Below are positions 15,955 to 23,770 of a stretch of 64,000 bases of DNA, one piece after another. The notes below the pieces were generated by a model, which was not told the DNA's origin, made no database searches, and worked only from the letters and a program-made list of their open reading frames with translations. Both the position numbers and the translations under genes were made by a program. Position 1 is the first letter of the stretch; the number at the start of each line of letters is the position of its first letter. Source of the stretch: Streptomyces sp. SUK 48. Lineage in GTDB: Bacteria; Actinomycetota; Actinomycetes; Streptomycetales; Streptomycetaceae. The stretch covers positions 4,936,001 to 5,000,000 of the forward strand of contig NZ_CP045740.1 of the NCBI RefSeq assembly GCF_009650765.1, written 5' to 3'.

Positions 15955-17241
15955 ATGTCCGCGACCGTGCCCGTCACCATGTCGGCGACCCTCGCCGCCG
16001 ACGAGGCGCTGACCCGCCGGCGCCGCGCCGGGGAGGAGGTCCTCTCCCTGGCCGGCGGCGAGATCGGGCTGCCCGTCCTGCCCGGACTGCGCGAGCGGCT
16101 CGCCGCGGCGGCGGACCGCAACGCCTACGGGCCGGTGGCCGGGAGCGCGGCACTGCGGTCCGCCGCCGCCGGCTACTGGGAGCGGCGGGACCTGGCCGTC
16201 GATCCCGGCCTGGTGGTCTGCGGCCCGGGCAGCAAGCCGCTGCTGTTCGCCCTGCTGCTGGCCGTCGGCGGGGACGCGGTGGTGCCGGTGCCGAGCTGGG
16301 TCAGCTACGCGGCGCAGGCCCGGCTGGCCGGGGCGCGGCCGATCCCGGTGGCCACCCTGCCGGGCGAGGGCGGTGTGCCCGATCCGGCGGCGCTGCGCGA
16401 GGCGGTGCTCCTCGCCCGCGCCGCCGGGCGGGACCCGCGCTGCGTGGTGGTCACCCTGCCCGACAACCCCACGGGCACCGTCGCCACCCCGGGCACGGTC
16501 GAGCGCCTGGCGCGGGCGGCCCGCGAACTGGACCTGGTCATCGTCTCCGACGAGATCTACTGCGACCTGGTCTTCGACGCCGCCCGCCCCGCCATCTCCC
16601 CGGCCCGCTTCGCACCGGAGCGGACCGTGGTCACCACCGGCCTCACCAAGAACCTGGCACTCGGCGGCTGGCGGCTCGGTGTCGCCCGGCTGCCCGAGGG
16701 CCCGCTCGGACGCGAGGTGCACACCCGGCTGGTCGGCATCGCCAGCCAGATCTGGTCGAGCACCGCGGCCCCCGTACAGGCCGCCGCGGCCTGGGCCCTC
16801 GCCGAGCCGCCCGAGGTGGTCGCGTACGTCGGCGCCGCCCGGCGGCTGCACGAGCGGGTGGTGCGCGCCGCGGCCGGGCGGATTACCGCCGCGGGCGCCG
16901 CGCTCGCCCCGGTGCGCGCCACCTGCTACCTCTACCCGGACTTCCAGCCGCTGCGGGAACGCCTCGCCGAGGTCCACGGCGTGCACGGCGGGGACGCCCT
17001 CGCCGCCCTGCTCGCCGACCGCTACGGGGTGGGACTGCTGCCCGGCACCGCCTTCGGCGAGTCGGCGCACTGCCTGCGGGTCCGGATCGCCACCAGCCGG
17101 CTCTACGGCGAGACGGAGGCCGAGCGGCTGGCCGCCCTGGACGCCGCCGACCCCACCCGACTGCCCTGGATCAGCGCCTCCCTGGACCGCATCGCCGAGG
17201 TCCTGACCGACCTCGCCGCCTCCGACCGACCCACCCCCTGA
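15955..17241 (+). CDS. Class I/II PLP-dependent aminotransferase
   Basis: The 428-residue fold-type I enzyme has the PLP lysine at residue 232 in TTGLTKNLALGGWRLG. It also has the LPDNPTGTVA loop, the VSDEIYCDLVFD aspartate/tyrosine segment and LRVRIATSR for the carboxylate-binding Arg. It transfers an amino group between an amino acid and a 2-oxoacid; the substrate is not predictable. This is not the class III ArgD/LysJ type normally paired with carrier-linked semialdehydes. I chose ATG 15955 because TTGGAG lies 7 bases upstream. An 83-bp gap separates it from the ligase gene. Confidence 0.87.
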   Translation: MSATVPVTMSATLAADEALTRRRRAGEEVLSLAGGEIGLPVLPGLRERLAAAADRNAYGPVAGSAALRSAAAGYWERRDLAVDPGLVVCGPGSKPLLFALLLAVGGDAVVPVPSWVSYAAQARLAGARPIPVATLPGEGGVPDPAALREAVLLARAAGRDPRCVVVTLPDNPTGTVATPGTVERLARAARELDLVIVSDEIYCDLVFDAARPAISPARFAPERTVVTTGLTKNLALGGWRLGVARLPEGPLGREVHTRLVGIASQIWSSTAAPVQAAAAWALAEPPEVVAYVGAARRLHERVVRAAAGRITAAGAALAPVRATCYLYPDFQPLRERLAEVHGVHGGDALAALLADRYGVGLLPGTAFGESAHCLRVRIATSRLYGETEAERLAALDAADPTRLPWISASLDRIAEVLTDLAASDRPTP

Positions 17242-17282
17242 CGACGCGACCACCCCGCCCCGCAAGGAGAACCCACACCGCC

Positions 17283-18200
17283 ATGTCCATCCTCTTCGAA
17301 TGCGAGTACAAGGGTCAGCGGTACGCCGGTACCGGCATACCGGTCCCCGGTGAGACCCACGTCCTGTACCGGGTGTCCGAGGACCGGCTGCGCGCGGCCG
17401 TCATCGCGGGCGGCGGACCGGGGGCGCTCCTGTCGGCCGTGACCGAGGGCACCGAGACGGTCGAGGTGACCACCGGCGACCCCGAACTGCGCTTCCTCCC
17501 GCCGCTGTTGCCCACCAGCACCAACAACTCCCTGGTCAACGGCTTCATGGGCACCCACCGCTCCAAGTTCGACCACGACCCGGCCCCCGACCAGGAGTTC
17601 ACCCCGCCGAACTACTACATCAAGGGCTTCGGCTCCTGGCTGCGCATGCCGGACGAGCCCCTGGTCACCCCGGCCGACCCCGTCTGGCTCATCGAGGAGC
17701 CGGAGATCGCCCTGGTCCACGTCAACGACGAGGACGGGGTGCCGCACTACGCCGGCTACACCTTCGGCAACGACTTCAACGACATCGGGCTGCACCTGAA
17801 GAACCCGTGGGCCTGGACGCCGTACGCCAAGCTGTGCGAGACCTCGCTGACGCCCTGGCTGTTCCTCGGCGAACCGCCGCGGACGGTGACCGGCCGGGTC
17901 ACCATCGAGCGGGACGGCGCCCCGGCCTGGGAGGGCGAGTTCTCCTGCGGCGCGGACTCCCTCTACCACCGCGTCGAGGACATGGCGCGGTACATCCTGT
18001 CGTACCCGCATCTGCGCCGGCCGGGGCTGGTCAACTACCTGCTGCTCGGCGCCGACAAGGCCACGTACCACGACGGGTTCCGGATCGAGGACGGCGACCG
18101 GATGGTCATCGACGTGGCCAGCCACGGCGTCGTGCTGGCCAACCCCGTCCAGTACGGTCAGGCGGCCACCGGCGACTCGGCGCGGACGGCGTCGAGGTAG
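17283..18200 (+). CDS. Fumarylacetoacetate-hydrolase-like protein
   Basis: I assign this 305-residue protein to the FAH family with moderate confidence. Supporting features are YYIKGFGSWLRMPDEPL and then a metal-site-like acidic set: EEPEIALV, DEDGVPHYAGYTFGNDFND and ETSLTPWLFLGEPP. FAH relatives cleave C-C bonds or hydrate, isomerise or decarboxylate oxo-acids with Mg or Mn. It ends the + strand biosynthetic run, and its 3' end overlaps the convergent MerR gene by 43 bases. A role as the pathway's final C-C cleaving or tautomerising enzyme is a guess. An AAGGAGA ribosome site lies unusually far from the ATG. Confidence 0.72.
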   Translation: MSILFECEYKGQRYAGTGIPVPGETHVLYRVSEDRLRAAVIAGGGPGALLSAVTEGTETVEVTTGDPELRFLPPLLPTSTNNSLVNGFMGTHRSKFDHDPAPDQEFTPPNYYIKGFGSWLRMPDEPLVTPADPVWLIEEPEIALVHVNDEDGVPHYAGYTFGNDFNDIGLHLKNPWAWTPYAKLCETSLTPWLFLGEPPRTVTGRVTIERDGAPAWEGEFSCGADSLYHRVEDMARYILSYPHLRRPGLVNYLLLGADKATYHDGFRIEDGDRMVIDVASHGVVLANPVQYGQAATGDSARTASR

Positions 18201-18532
18201 CCGGAGATGGCCTCCCGGCTGCGCAGCAGGCACTCGATCCGGTCGGTCATGCGCTGCCGCTCGGTCTCCAGGGTGGCGATCGTCTCCGGCGTCGCGTCGG
18301 AGACGTGGATGGCCCGGGGGTCGTTGATGCACGGCAGGATCTGCTTGATGATCCGCGTCGGCAGGCCGGCGTCGAGAAGCCCCCTGATCTGCAGTACCCG
18401 GTTCACACAGCCTTCGGGATAGTCCCGGTAGCCGTTCGGCGCGCGACCGGCGACGAGCAGGCCCTGCTCCTCGTAGTAGCGCAGCAGCCGACGGGGGGTT
18501 CCGGTCCGCTCGGACAGTTCACCGATCCGCAT
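18158..18532 (-). CDS. MerR-family transcriptional regulator
   Basis: This has 124 residues. The winged helix-turn-helix MRIGELSERTGTPRRLLRYYEEQGLL is followed by NGYRDYPEGCVNRVLQIRGLLDAGL and a coiled-coil dimer helix (ATIATLETERQRMTDRIECLL). There is no long effector domain, so it resembles the small multidrug- or stress-sensing MerR proteins. It is divergent from an MFS exporter, with a MerR-style dyad between them, and so most likely controls that exporter and itself. ATG 18532 follows GAGG by 8 bases. Its end overlaps the FAH-like gene. Confidence 0.88.
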   Translation of the reverse strand: MRIGELSERTGTPRRLLRYYEEQGLLVAGRAPNGYRDYPEGCVNRVLQIRGLLDAGLPTRIIKQILPCINDPRAIHVSDATPETIATLETERQRMTDRIECLLRSREAISGYLDAVRAESPVAA

Positions 18533-18556
18533 GTGACCCACCTCGATCGCAGGAGC

Positions 18557-18589
18557 TTGACATTCACACCAATGTGAGGGTTTGAGGAT
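18557..18589 (+). promoter_or_regulatory. MerR-type promoter/operator for the MFS exporter
   Basis: A TTGACA -35 element (18557-18562) is followed by the dyad TCACA-CCAA-TGTGA (18564-18577), with a possible GAGGAT -10 at 18584-18589. The spacer of about 21 bases is longer than normal, as expected for MerR-activated promoters. The same GAGG may instead be the ribosome site of the ATG at 18596. Confidence 0.6.
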
Positions 18590-18595
18590 ACAGTC

Positions 18596-19804
18596 ATGTC
18601 GACATCCCAGACAGAGCTGCCGAGCGCTTCCGCTCCAGCAGCAGACAATCGGAAGCTGCCCCTTTCACCGCTTCTGGCTCTGGCCACAGCAGCCTTCATG
18701 GGGATTCTGACCGAGGCACTCCCGGCGGGCGTGCTGCCCGAGATGGCCCGTGACCTGTCGGTGAGCGAGTCCGCGATGGGCCAGGCGCTGACGGTCTACG
18801 CCATCGCCACCGGCGTCGCGGCCATCCCCCTGTCCGTCGCCACCGGCGCCTGGCGGCGCAAGAAGCTGCTGCTGCTGGCCGTGGCCGTGATCGCGGTGGC
18901 CAACCTGGTCACCGCCCTCTCCGCCAGCTACCCGCTGACGATGGCGTTCCGGCTCCTCGCCGGTGTCGCCGCGGCCGCGGTCTGGGCGGAACTCGTCGGC
19001 TACGCACGGCGTCTGGCGCCCCCGCACCTCCAGGGCAGGGCCATCGCCATCACCATGGCGGGCGTCCCGCTCGCCCTGTCGCTGGGCATCCCGCTCGGCA
19101 CCTTCCTCGGCGGCCTCTTCGGCTGGCGCCTGACCTTCGGCCTGGTGACGCTGATCTCCGTGGCGCTGCTGGGCTGGATCACGGTGTCGGTGCCGGACGC
19201 CCCGGGTCAGCGGCCCGGGGTCCGCGAGCCCATCCTGAAGGCGCTGTCCCTGCCGGGCGTGGTGGCCGTCCTGTTCGTGGTCGCGGCCTACGTGCTCGCC
19301 CACAACATCCTGTACACCTACATCTCCACCTTCCTCGACGCCTACCACATGGGCGGCTCCCGCGACATCGTGCTGCTCGTCTTCGGCATCGCGTCCGTGG
19401 TGAGCATCTGGATCACCGGCGCCCTGGTCGACCGCAAGCTGCGGCAGCTGACCATCGTCAGCAGCGCCCTGTTCCTGATCGCCGCCGTCCTGCTGGGGGT
19501 GCTGGCCGGCAACGTGGTCGTGGTCTACGCGGCCATGGTGCTGTGGGGCCTGGGCTGGGGAGGCGTCACCACCCTCCTGCAGACCGCGGTCACCGACGCG
19601 GGCGGCGACCGGGGGCAGGCCCTGCTGGTCACCACCTGGAACTCGTTCATGGCCGGCGGCGGCGCGGTGGGCGGCATCCTGCTGGAGGGCCTCGGCCCCA
19701 AGTCCTTCCCGTGGAGCGTCCTCGCCCTGATGGCCCCGGTGCTCATCGTGGTGCTGGCCGCCCGCAAGCACGCCTTCCCCTCGTCCCGCCCCGGAGCCCA
19801 GTGA
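18596..19804 (+). CDS. MFS transporter, drug-efflux (DHA1-like) type
   Basis: The 402-residue protein has about twelve hydrophobic segments. Early signature features are ATAAFMGILTEALPAGVLPEM, with an acidic Glu in helix 1, then VYAIATGVAAIPLS and a basic loop WRRKKLLL. Helix 4-5 contains RLLAGVAAAAVWAELVGYARR. These match the AraJ/sugar-efflux and chloramphenicol-resistance branch of the major facilitator superfamily. It probably exports the cluster product or a toxic intermediate. Expression is likely governed by the adjacent MerR regulator. A strong terminator at 19898 closes the unit. Confidence 0.88.
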   Translation: MSTSQTELPSASAPAADNRKLPLSPLLALATAAFMGILTEALPAGVLPEMARDLSVSESAMGQALTVYAIATGVAAIPLSVATGAWRRKKLLLLAVAVIAVANLVTALSASYPLTMAFRLLAGVAAAAVWAELVGYARRLAPPHLQGRAIAITMAGVPLALSLGIPLGTFLGGLFGWRLTFGLVTLISVALLGWITVSVPDAPGQRPGVREPILKALSLPGVVAVLFVVAAYVLAHNILYTYISTFLDAYHMGGSRDIVLLVFGIASVVSIWITGALVDRKLRQLTIVSSALFLIAAVLLGVLAGNVVVVYAAMVLWGLGWGGVTTLLQTAVTDAGGDRGQALLVTTWNSFMAGGGAVGGILLEGLGPKSFPWSVLALMAPVLIVVLAARKHAFPSSRPGAQ

Positions 19805-19897
19805 GGCACCGGGCGGGCCGAGCCCCCCGAGAACGCGCCGCGCACCGGGATCGGTCCACTCCATCCCCCGCCGGGACCGACCATGCGAGGCGTTGAC

Positions 19898-19936
19898 GAA
19901 GGCCCCGTACCCGTCTCCATCGGGTACGGGGCCTTC
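19898..19936. terminator. Stem-loop terminator after the MFS gene
   Basis: A perfect 16-bp stem (19898-19913 with 19921-19936) encloses a 7-base loop, about 95 bases past the exporter stop. It marks the likely right boundary of the accessory transcription units. Confidence 0.85.
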
Positions 19937-19988
19937 CCGCGCGGTGCGGCCGGCGTGACGGCGCGACGGTGCGAGGGGCCGCCCCCGC

Positions 19989-20008
19989 GCTGTATAACGG
20001 TATACAGC
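19989..20008. promoter_or_regulatory. Perfect 20-bp palindrome before the RpiR gene
   Basis: GCTGTATA and TATACAGC are exact inverted arms around ACGG. A TTGACT -35-like element follows at about 20015. The AT-rich palindrome stands out in this GC-rich sequence and is a likely operator, probably for the RpiR regulator that starts 90 bases downstream. Confidence 0.65.
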
Positions 20009-20098
20009 GAAACCTTGACTGAATATCGGTCCGTGTTCGGTACGGCCTCGGCGCTGTACTCTCCCGGGGCGTCGAGGACAACCGAGGGGGAGTACGTG

Positions 20099-20941
20099 AT
20101 GACCGTGACCGACAGCCCGGCCAACCGGTTGCAGGCGCTCTTCGAGGGCCACCGGCTCACACCGACCCAGCGCCGCATCGCGCACAGCATGGTGCGGCGC
20201 GCCGCCGACGTGCCCTTCCTGTCCAGCGTGGAGCTGGCCGAACTGGCCGGGGTCAGCCAGCCGTCGGTGACCCGGTTCGCGGTCGCCCTCGGCTTCGACG
20301 GCTACCCCGCGCTGCGCCGGCACCTGCGCGAGGTGGTGCCCGCCGAACCGGCCCCCGAGAACGGCGTGCACAACGAGTACCAGCTCGCCGTCGAGGCCGA
20401 GATCGAGAACCTGCGCCACCTCGCCGACCTGCTCGCCGACCCGCGTCCGGTGCAGCAGGCCGGGCGGATTCTCGCCGCCTCCCGCCCGCTGCCGGTGCTC
20501 GGCCTGCGCGCCGCCGCCTCCCAGGCGTACGGCTTCGCGTACTTCGCCGCCAAGGTCCACCCGGACGTCCGGCTGCTCGACGAGGGCGGCACGATGATCC
20601 AGGACCGCATCGACGCGGCCGTCCGCGCGGGCGCCAGTGCCCTGCTCTGCTTCGCGCTGCCCCGGCATCCGCGCGAGGTGGTCGACACCCTCGCCTACGC
20701 GCAGGGCGTCGGCCTGACCGTCGTCACCGTCGCCGACTCCGCGTTCGCGCCCGTCGCCAAGCACTCCGACCTGCTGCTGCCCGCCGCCGTCGGCACCGGA
20801 CTCGCCTTCGACACCGCGTGCGCGCCGATGCTGCTGGGCCGGGTGCTGCTGGAGGCGGTCTGCGACGACCTGCCGGACGCGCAGGCCCGCCTGGAGGAGT
20901 TCGACGCCAAGGCCGCCGCCCGGGGCCTCTTCGTGGAGTGA
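20099..20941 (+). CDS. RpiR-family transcriptional regulator (HTH plus SIS domain)
   Basis: The 280-residue protein has an N-terminal RpiR helix-turn-helix (SVELAELAGVSQPSVTRFAVALGFDGYPALRRHLR, about residues 40-78). A SIS sugar-phosphate-binding domain follows (about 125-260, with VLGLRAAASQAYGFAY and CFALPRHPREVV). RpiR proteins usually respond to sugar phosphates or related metabolites. A GTG three bases upstream (20096) is an alternative start; both follow GGGGGAG. No sugar catabolic genes are adjacent. A perfect palindrome upstream suggests autoregulation. It may belong to the core chromosome, not the cluster. Confidence 0.86.
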   Translation: MTVTDSPANRLQALFEGHRLTPTQRRIAHSMVRRAADVPFLSSVELAELAGVSQPSVTRFAVALGFDGYPALRRHLREVVPAEPAPENGVHNEYQLAVEAEIENLRHLADLLADPRPVQQAGRILAASRPLPVLGLRAAASQAYGFAYFAAKVHPDVRLLDEGGTMIQDRIDAAVRAGASALLCFALPRHPREVVDTLAYAQGVGLTVVTVADSAFAPVAKHSDLLLPAAVGTGLAFDTACAPMLLGRVLLEAVCDDLPDAQARLEEFDAKAAARGLFVE

Positions 20942-21419
20942 GTCCCGCTCCGCTCAGGTCCGTCTCACGTTCGCCCGCTGACGTCCCCGCCGGACAGAGG
21001 CCGCGCGGGACTCGTGACACGGGAGGGTGACGTGGCGCGTGGAGAGCGTGGCGAAGGCAGGGAGCGCGGCGGCCGGGGACTGGCCCGGGTGGCCGTCGTC
21101 GTACGGGCGGGGAGCCGCCCCGCTGTGGTGGTCCGGGGTGGTCGCCGCGGGCGTCGGCGCCGTGCCCGGGGGATGGACGGGACACCGGATCGGGGTGCTC
21201 GCCGGGGCCGCGCTCTTCAAGTACGACGTGCTCCAGGACCGCGCGGTGACCGTGCGCAACTGGCGCCGCGGGCACCGCTGGTGGCTGGTGGCGGCCCGGG
21301 CCCCCGCGCTCGGCTCCGCCTTCGCGGTGCCGGTGGCCGGCGACGCGGCCCCGGGCGGGGCCCGCCGCCGCCGTACCGCGGCCCTCGTCCGAACGGTGAG
21401 GTCCCGGACCGGTGAGGTC
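20942..21419. other. 478-bp gap without a convincing gene
   Basis: Open frames cross this stretch. The most protein-like begins at 21027 (LWWSGVVAAGVGAV, LFKYDVLQDRAVTVRNW) but runs without a stop straight through the opposite-strand roadblock genes and has no homologue I know. It could be a decayed gene. Confidence 0.4.
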
Positions 21420-21794
21420 CTAGACCTCCAGCTCCTCCTCGATCCGCTTGAGCTGGTGGCGGGCCATCGCCAGGTTGGCCCGGGTGGCGTCCAGGACCAG
21501 GTAGAGGAACAGGCCGTTGCCGCCGCGCCCCTTGAGCAGGCGGATCAGGTGGTACTGGTCGGAGAGCGTGATGAGGATGTCCTCGATCTCGCTCTTGATG
21601 CCCAGCATCTCCATCGTGCGCATCTTGGCCCGGATCACATCGGTGTTGCCGGCGGCGGCCACGTTCAGGTCGAAGGTCGTGCCGCCGCCCATCGTGCCCA
21701 GCGCCATCCCGCTGGTGTAGTCGACGAGCGCGACGCCGGTGGCGCCCTCGATCGAGGTCAGCGCCTCTTTGAGGGCGGTCTCGGTGTTGGCCAT
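21420..21794 (-). CDS. Roadblock/LC7-domain protein
   Basis: This is a 124-residue single roadblock fold: an N-terminal helix (TALKEALTSIEGATGVALVDYTSG) and strands such as ILITLSDQYHLIRLL and FLYLVLDATRANLAMARHQL, ending in a helix. In bacteria these domains bind or regulate small Ras-like GTPases (MglB with MglA; the Streptomyces conservons). ATG 21794 follows GAGAGGA. It is the last of four same-strand genes of related type, and no GTPase gene is present nearby. Confidence 0.83.
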   Translation of the reverse strand: MANTETALKEALTSIEGATGVALVDYTSGMALGTMGGGTTFDLNVAAAGNTDVIRAKMRTMEMLGIKSEIEDILITLSDQYHLIRLLKGRGGNGLFLYLVLDATRANLAMARHQLKRIEEELEV

Positions 21795-21805
21795 GTCGGG
21801 TCCTC

Positions 21806-22294
21806 TCAACTGTCGGTTGTGGTGCGTGCGGTGGTGGTGCGCGGGGTCCGCGTGGCGCGGGGTCGCGGGGGCGCGGCGGCCGGGCGGGCGGGCGCGTTCC
21901 GGGCGGCCTCGGCCTCGGCGGCGTCCAGGACCTCGCCGATCCGGGCGCCGGAGCGGCGGCCCTCCAGGTGCAGCCGGCCGACGTTGACCCGGTCCTGCGC
22001 GAGCAGGGTCAGTACGGCGCTGCGCCCGGCCGCGTAGGTGGCGACGTAGCCGCGCTCGCCGCGCACCAGCAGTTCCCGCAGGCCGCCGTTGCCGGTGGCG
22101 TCGGAGACCCGGACGGAGACGCCGAGCGCGGCCGCGGTGAGCGCCGCGAGCCCGTCGGGGTCGACGCCGGGCGTGTCGTGGGCGACGACGAGTCCGTCGA
22201 CGCCGGCCGCGAGCGAGCCGGTGAGCTGCGGCACCCGGGTGCGCAGCCGGTGCAGCTCCTCCAGGACGGTCCCAAGGGCGTCCTCGGACACCAT
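21806..22294 (-). CDS. Roadblock/LC7-like protein with Arg/Thr/Pro-rich tail
   Basis: This has 162 residues. The first 130 or so form a roadblock-like domain (LTGSLAAGVDGLVVAHDTPGVDPDGLAALTAAALGVS, ELLVRGERGYVATYAAG, AVLTLLAQDRVNVGRLHLEGR). A disordered basic tail follows, rich in Ala, Pro, Arg and Thr (TRTPRTTTARTTT). ATG 22294 follows GAGAGGAGAG. It precedes the single-domain roadblock gene by 11 bases and follows the PATAN-like gene, so the four are probably one operon. Its partner GTPase, if any, is encoded elsewhere. Confidence 0.78.
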   Translation of the reverse strand: MVSEDALGTVLEELHRLRTRVPQLTGSLAAGVDGLVVAHDTPGVDPDGLAALTAAALGVSVRVSDATGNGGLRELLVRGERGYVATYAAGRSAVLTLLAQDRVNVGRLHLEGRRSGARIGEVLDAAEAEAARNAPARPAAAPPRPRATRTPRTTTARTTTDS

Positions 22295-22325
22295 CAGCTC
22301 TCTCCTCTCGGCGGGGCGTGGCCGT

Positions 22326-23210
22326 TCAAAGGGCCTCCAGCGCATCCCTGAGCCTCTTCAGCAGCGCGATGTCGGGGTCGGTGACCGGGGGCAGCGGCGG
22401 CGGAAGGTTCCGCGCCTGCTCCGGTGCGGTCGGGGGCGGCGCCGCGGGCACGGGTACGGGTACGGCCGGCGCCAGGGGTCCGAGGTGCCCGGCCGCCGCC
22501 AGCCTGCGCACGTCGACCAGGGTGTGGAACGCCTGCCGGCCCAGCTCCCGGGCGATGTCGGCGGCCGTACGGGTGCCGTCCACGCGGTCCAGGACGGCGC
22601 GCTGGCGGGGGGCGACGGGGGTGCGGCGGGCGGGACCCGCCGGTACGCAGGGCCCGGTGTCCCGGTGGGGGAGGGGGTCCGCGCGGATCAGGGGCGCGGT
22701 GTCCGCGGCCGGGTCCGGCCACAGGCGGTGCAGTTGCAGCCGGCGGCGCAGGGTCTCGCGTTCCAGCGCGACCACCGGGACCGAGGGCAGCGGGCCGGTG
22801 CGGGGCGCGCCCTCGTAGTGGAAGCGGCCCGGGGTACTGCTCGGTGCCAGGGCGAAGTACCCGGCGTCGTACAGCGCGTCCAGATGGCACAGTTCCAGCG
22901 CGCCGGAGGGTAACAGGCCGGACTCCAGCAGGAGTTCGGCCGCGTGTAACGGGCCCTCGGCCGCGGCGGCGGCCCGCTGCCAGGCGGCGGCCGCCAGGGT
23001 GCCGTGGGCCGTGAGGAGCACGTCGAGACCCGGGGCGAGGGGACTCTCGGCGTGCACCACCCGGCCCTCGGCGAGGTACAGCGTGCCGTGCTCGCGGACC
23101 AGGACGCCGGTGGCCCGTTCCTCGGCCAGCCGGTTCAGCATCGGGGACAGCGCGCGGGCGGCGGCCTTGTCCCGCACCGGCAGCGGCGGCGGCGTACGGA
23201 CCATGGTCAT
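22326..23210 (-). CDS. DUF4388/PATAN-like protein of the roadblock operon
   Basis: The protein has 294 residues. Residues 20-90 (SPMLNRLAEERATGVLVREHGTLYLAEGRVVHAESP and following) have the look of a DUF4388/PATAN domain, which is often found with roadblock and GTPase signalling in bacteria. A second part (RQRAVLDRVDGTRTAADIARELG) resembles a winged-helix dimerisation segment, and the C-terminal 60 residues are Pro-rich. The start at 23210 overlaps the stop of the upstream roadblock gene (ATGA), implying translational coupling. Domain naming is by general resemblance only. Confidence 0.7.
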   Translation of the reverse strand: MTMVRTPPPLPVRDKAAARALSPMLNRLAEERATGVLVREHGTLYLAEGRVVHAESPLAPGLDVLLTAHGTLAAAAWQRAAAAAEGPLHAAELLLESGLLPSGALELCHLDALYDAGYFALAPSSTPGRFHYEGAPRTGPLPSVPVVALERETLRRRLQLHRLWPDPAADTAPLIRADPLPHRDTGPCVPAGPARRTPVAPRQRAVLDRVDGTRTAADIARELGRQAFHTLVDVRRLAAAGHLGPLAPAVPVPVPAAPPPTAPEQARNLPPPLPPVTDPDIALLKRLRDALEAL

Positions 23211-23590
23211 CCCAGCACCAGGCGGGCGGCCATCTCGCCGAGCCGGATGCGGGCGAGCGCGAGATTGCCCTCCTCGCGCCCCAGCCACAGATGCAGGAAC
23301 ACGCTGCTGTCGAAGGACGTGTCGATGAATCGCAGCAGGTGGTAGCTGTCCGCGTTGCTGACGATCACGTCCTCCACCGGGGGGCGGTCCTGCCGCCGGG
23401 CCGTGAACGTGCCGTGCTCCGCGGCCAGCCGGGCCAGTTCGGCGGCCTCGGCGGCGGCCGTCTCGTGGTCGCCGCCGGGCGCCTCACCGGCCGTGCCGAG
23501 CGCGAGGCCGCTCGTCCAGTCCACCAGCGCGGCACCCCGGGCACCGGGCAATCGCATCGCTTCCAGCAGGCACTCGTCGATTCCGGGCAC
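23207..23590 (-). CDS. Roadblock/LC7-domain protein, first gene of the operon
   Basis: The 127-residue roadblock fold (CLLEAMRLPGARGAALVDWTSGLALG; VEDVIVSNADSYHLLRFID; FLHLWLGREEGNLALARIRL) closely parallels the 124-residue protein encoded at 21420, so the two are paralogues. The GTG at 23590 follows GGGAGGGGAG by about 8 bases; longer frames start before any ribosome site. Differences in the central loop suggest heterodimer formation is possible. Confidence 0.8.
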   Translation of the reverse strand: MPGIDECLLEAMRLPGARGAALVDWTSGLALGTAGEAPGGDHETAAAEAAELARLAAEHGTFTARRQDRPPVEDVIVSNADSYHLLRFIDTSFDSSVFLHLWLGREEGNLALARIRLGEMAARLVLG

Positions 23591-23770
23591 CGCGTGGCTC
23601 CCCTCCCGCCTGGGACTCCGGATGAGTGACCCTGACACTACGCAACGTGTGGGGGAGGGGTGAGCCGTTTGGCATTTTCCAGTGGAACATGCGTCCGGCG
23701 GACTAGAGTTGGTCAACTGACCCGTGTGTCAGCGGAGTTGATCCATTTGTTCGAATGGAGCGGGGGCGCG

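Noticed and set aside
1..19804. Search for integrase, transposase or tRNA-linked attachment sites that would mark the cluster as an island
   Set aside because: None was seen; acquisition by transfer remains possible but is not supported by any visible element.
18665..20764. Long - strand frame opposite the MFS and RpiR genes
   Set aside because: Gly/Asp/His-rich shadow frame crossing a strong terminator; both + strand proteins are clear.
21027..22037. Possible + strand gene upstream of the roadblock operon
   Set aside because: Its first 120 codons look faintly protein-like, but it reads through two opposite-strand roadblock genes and has no recognisable domain.
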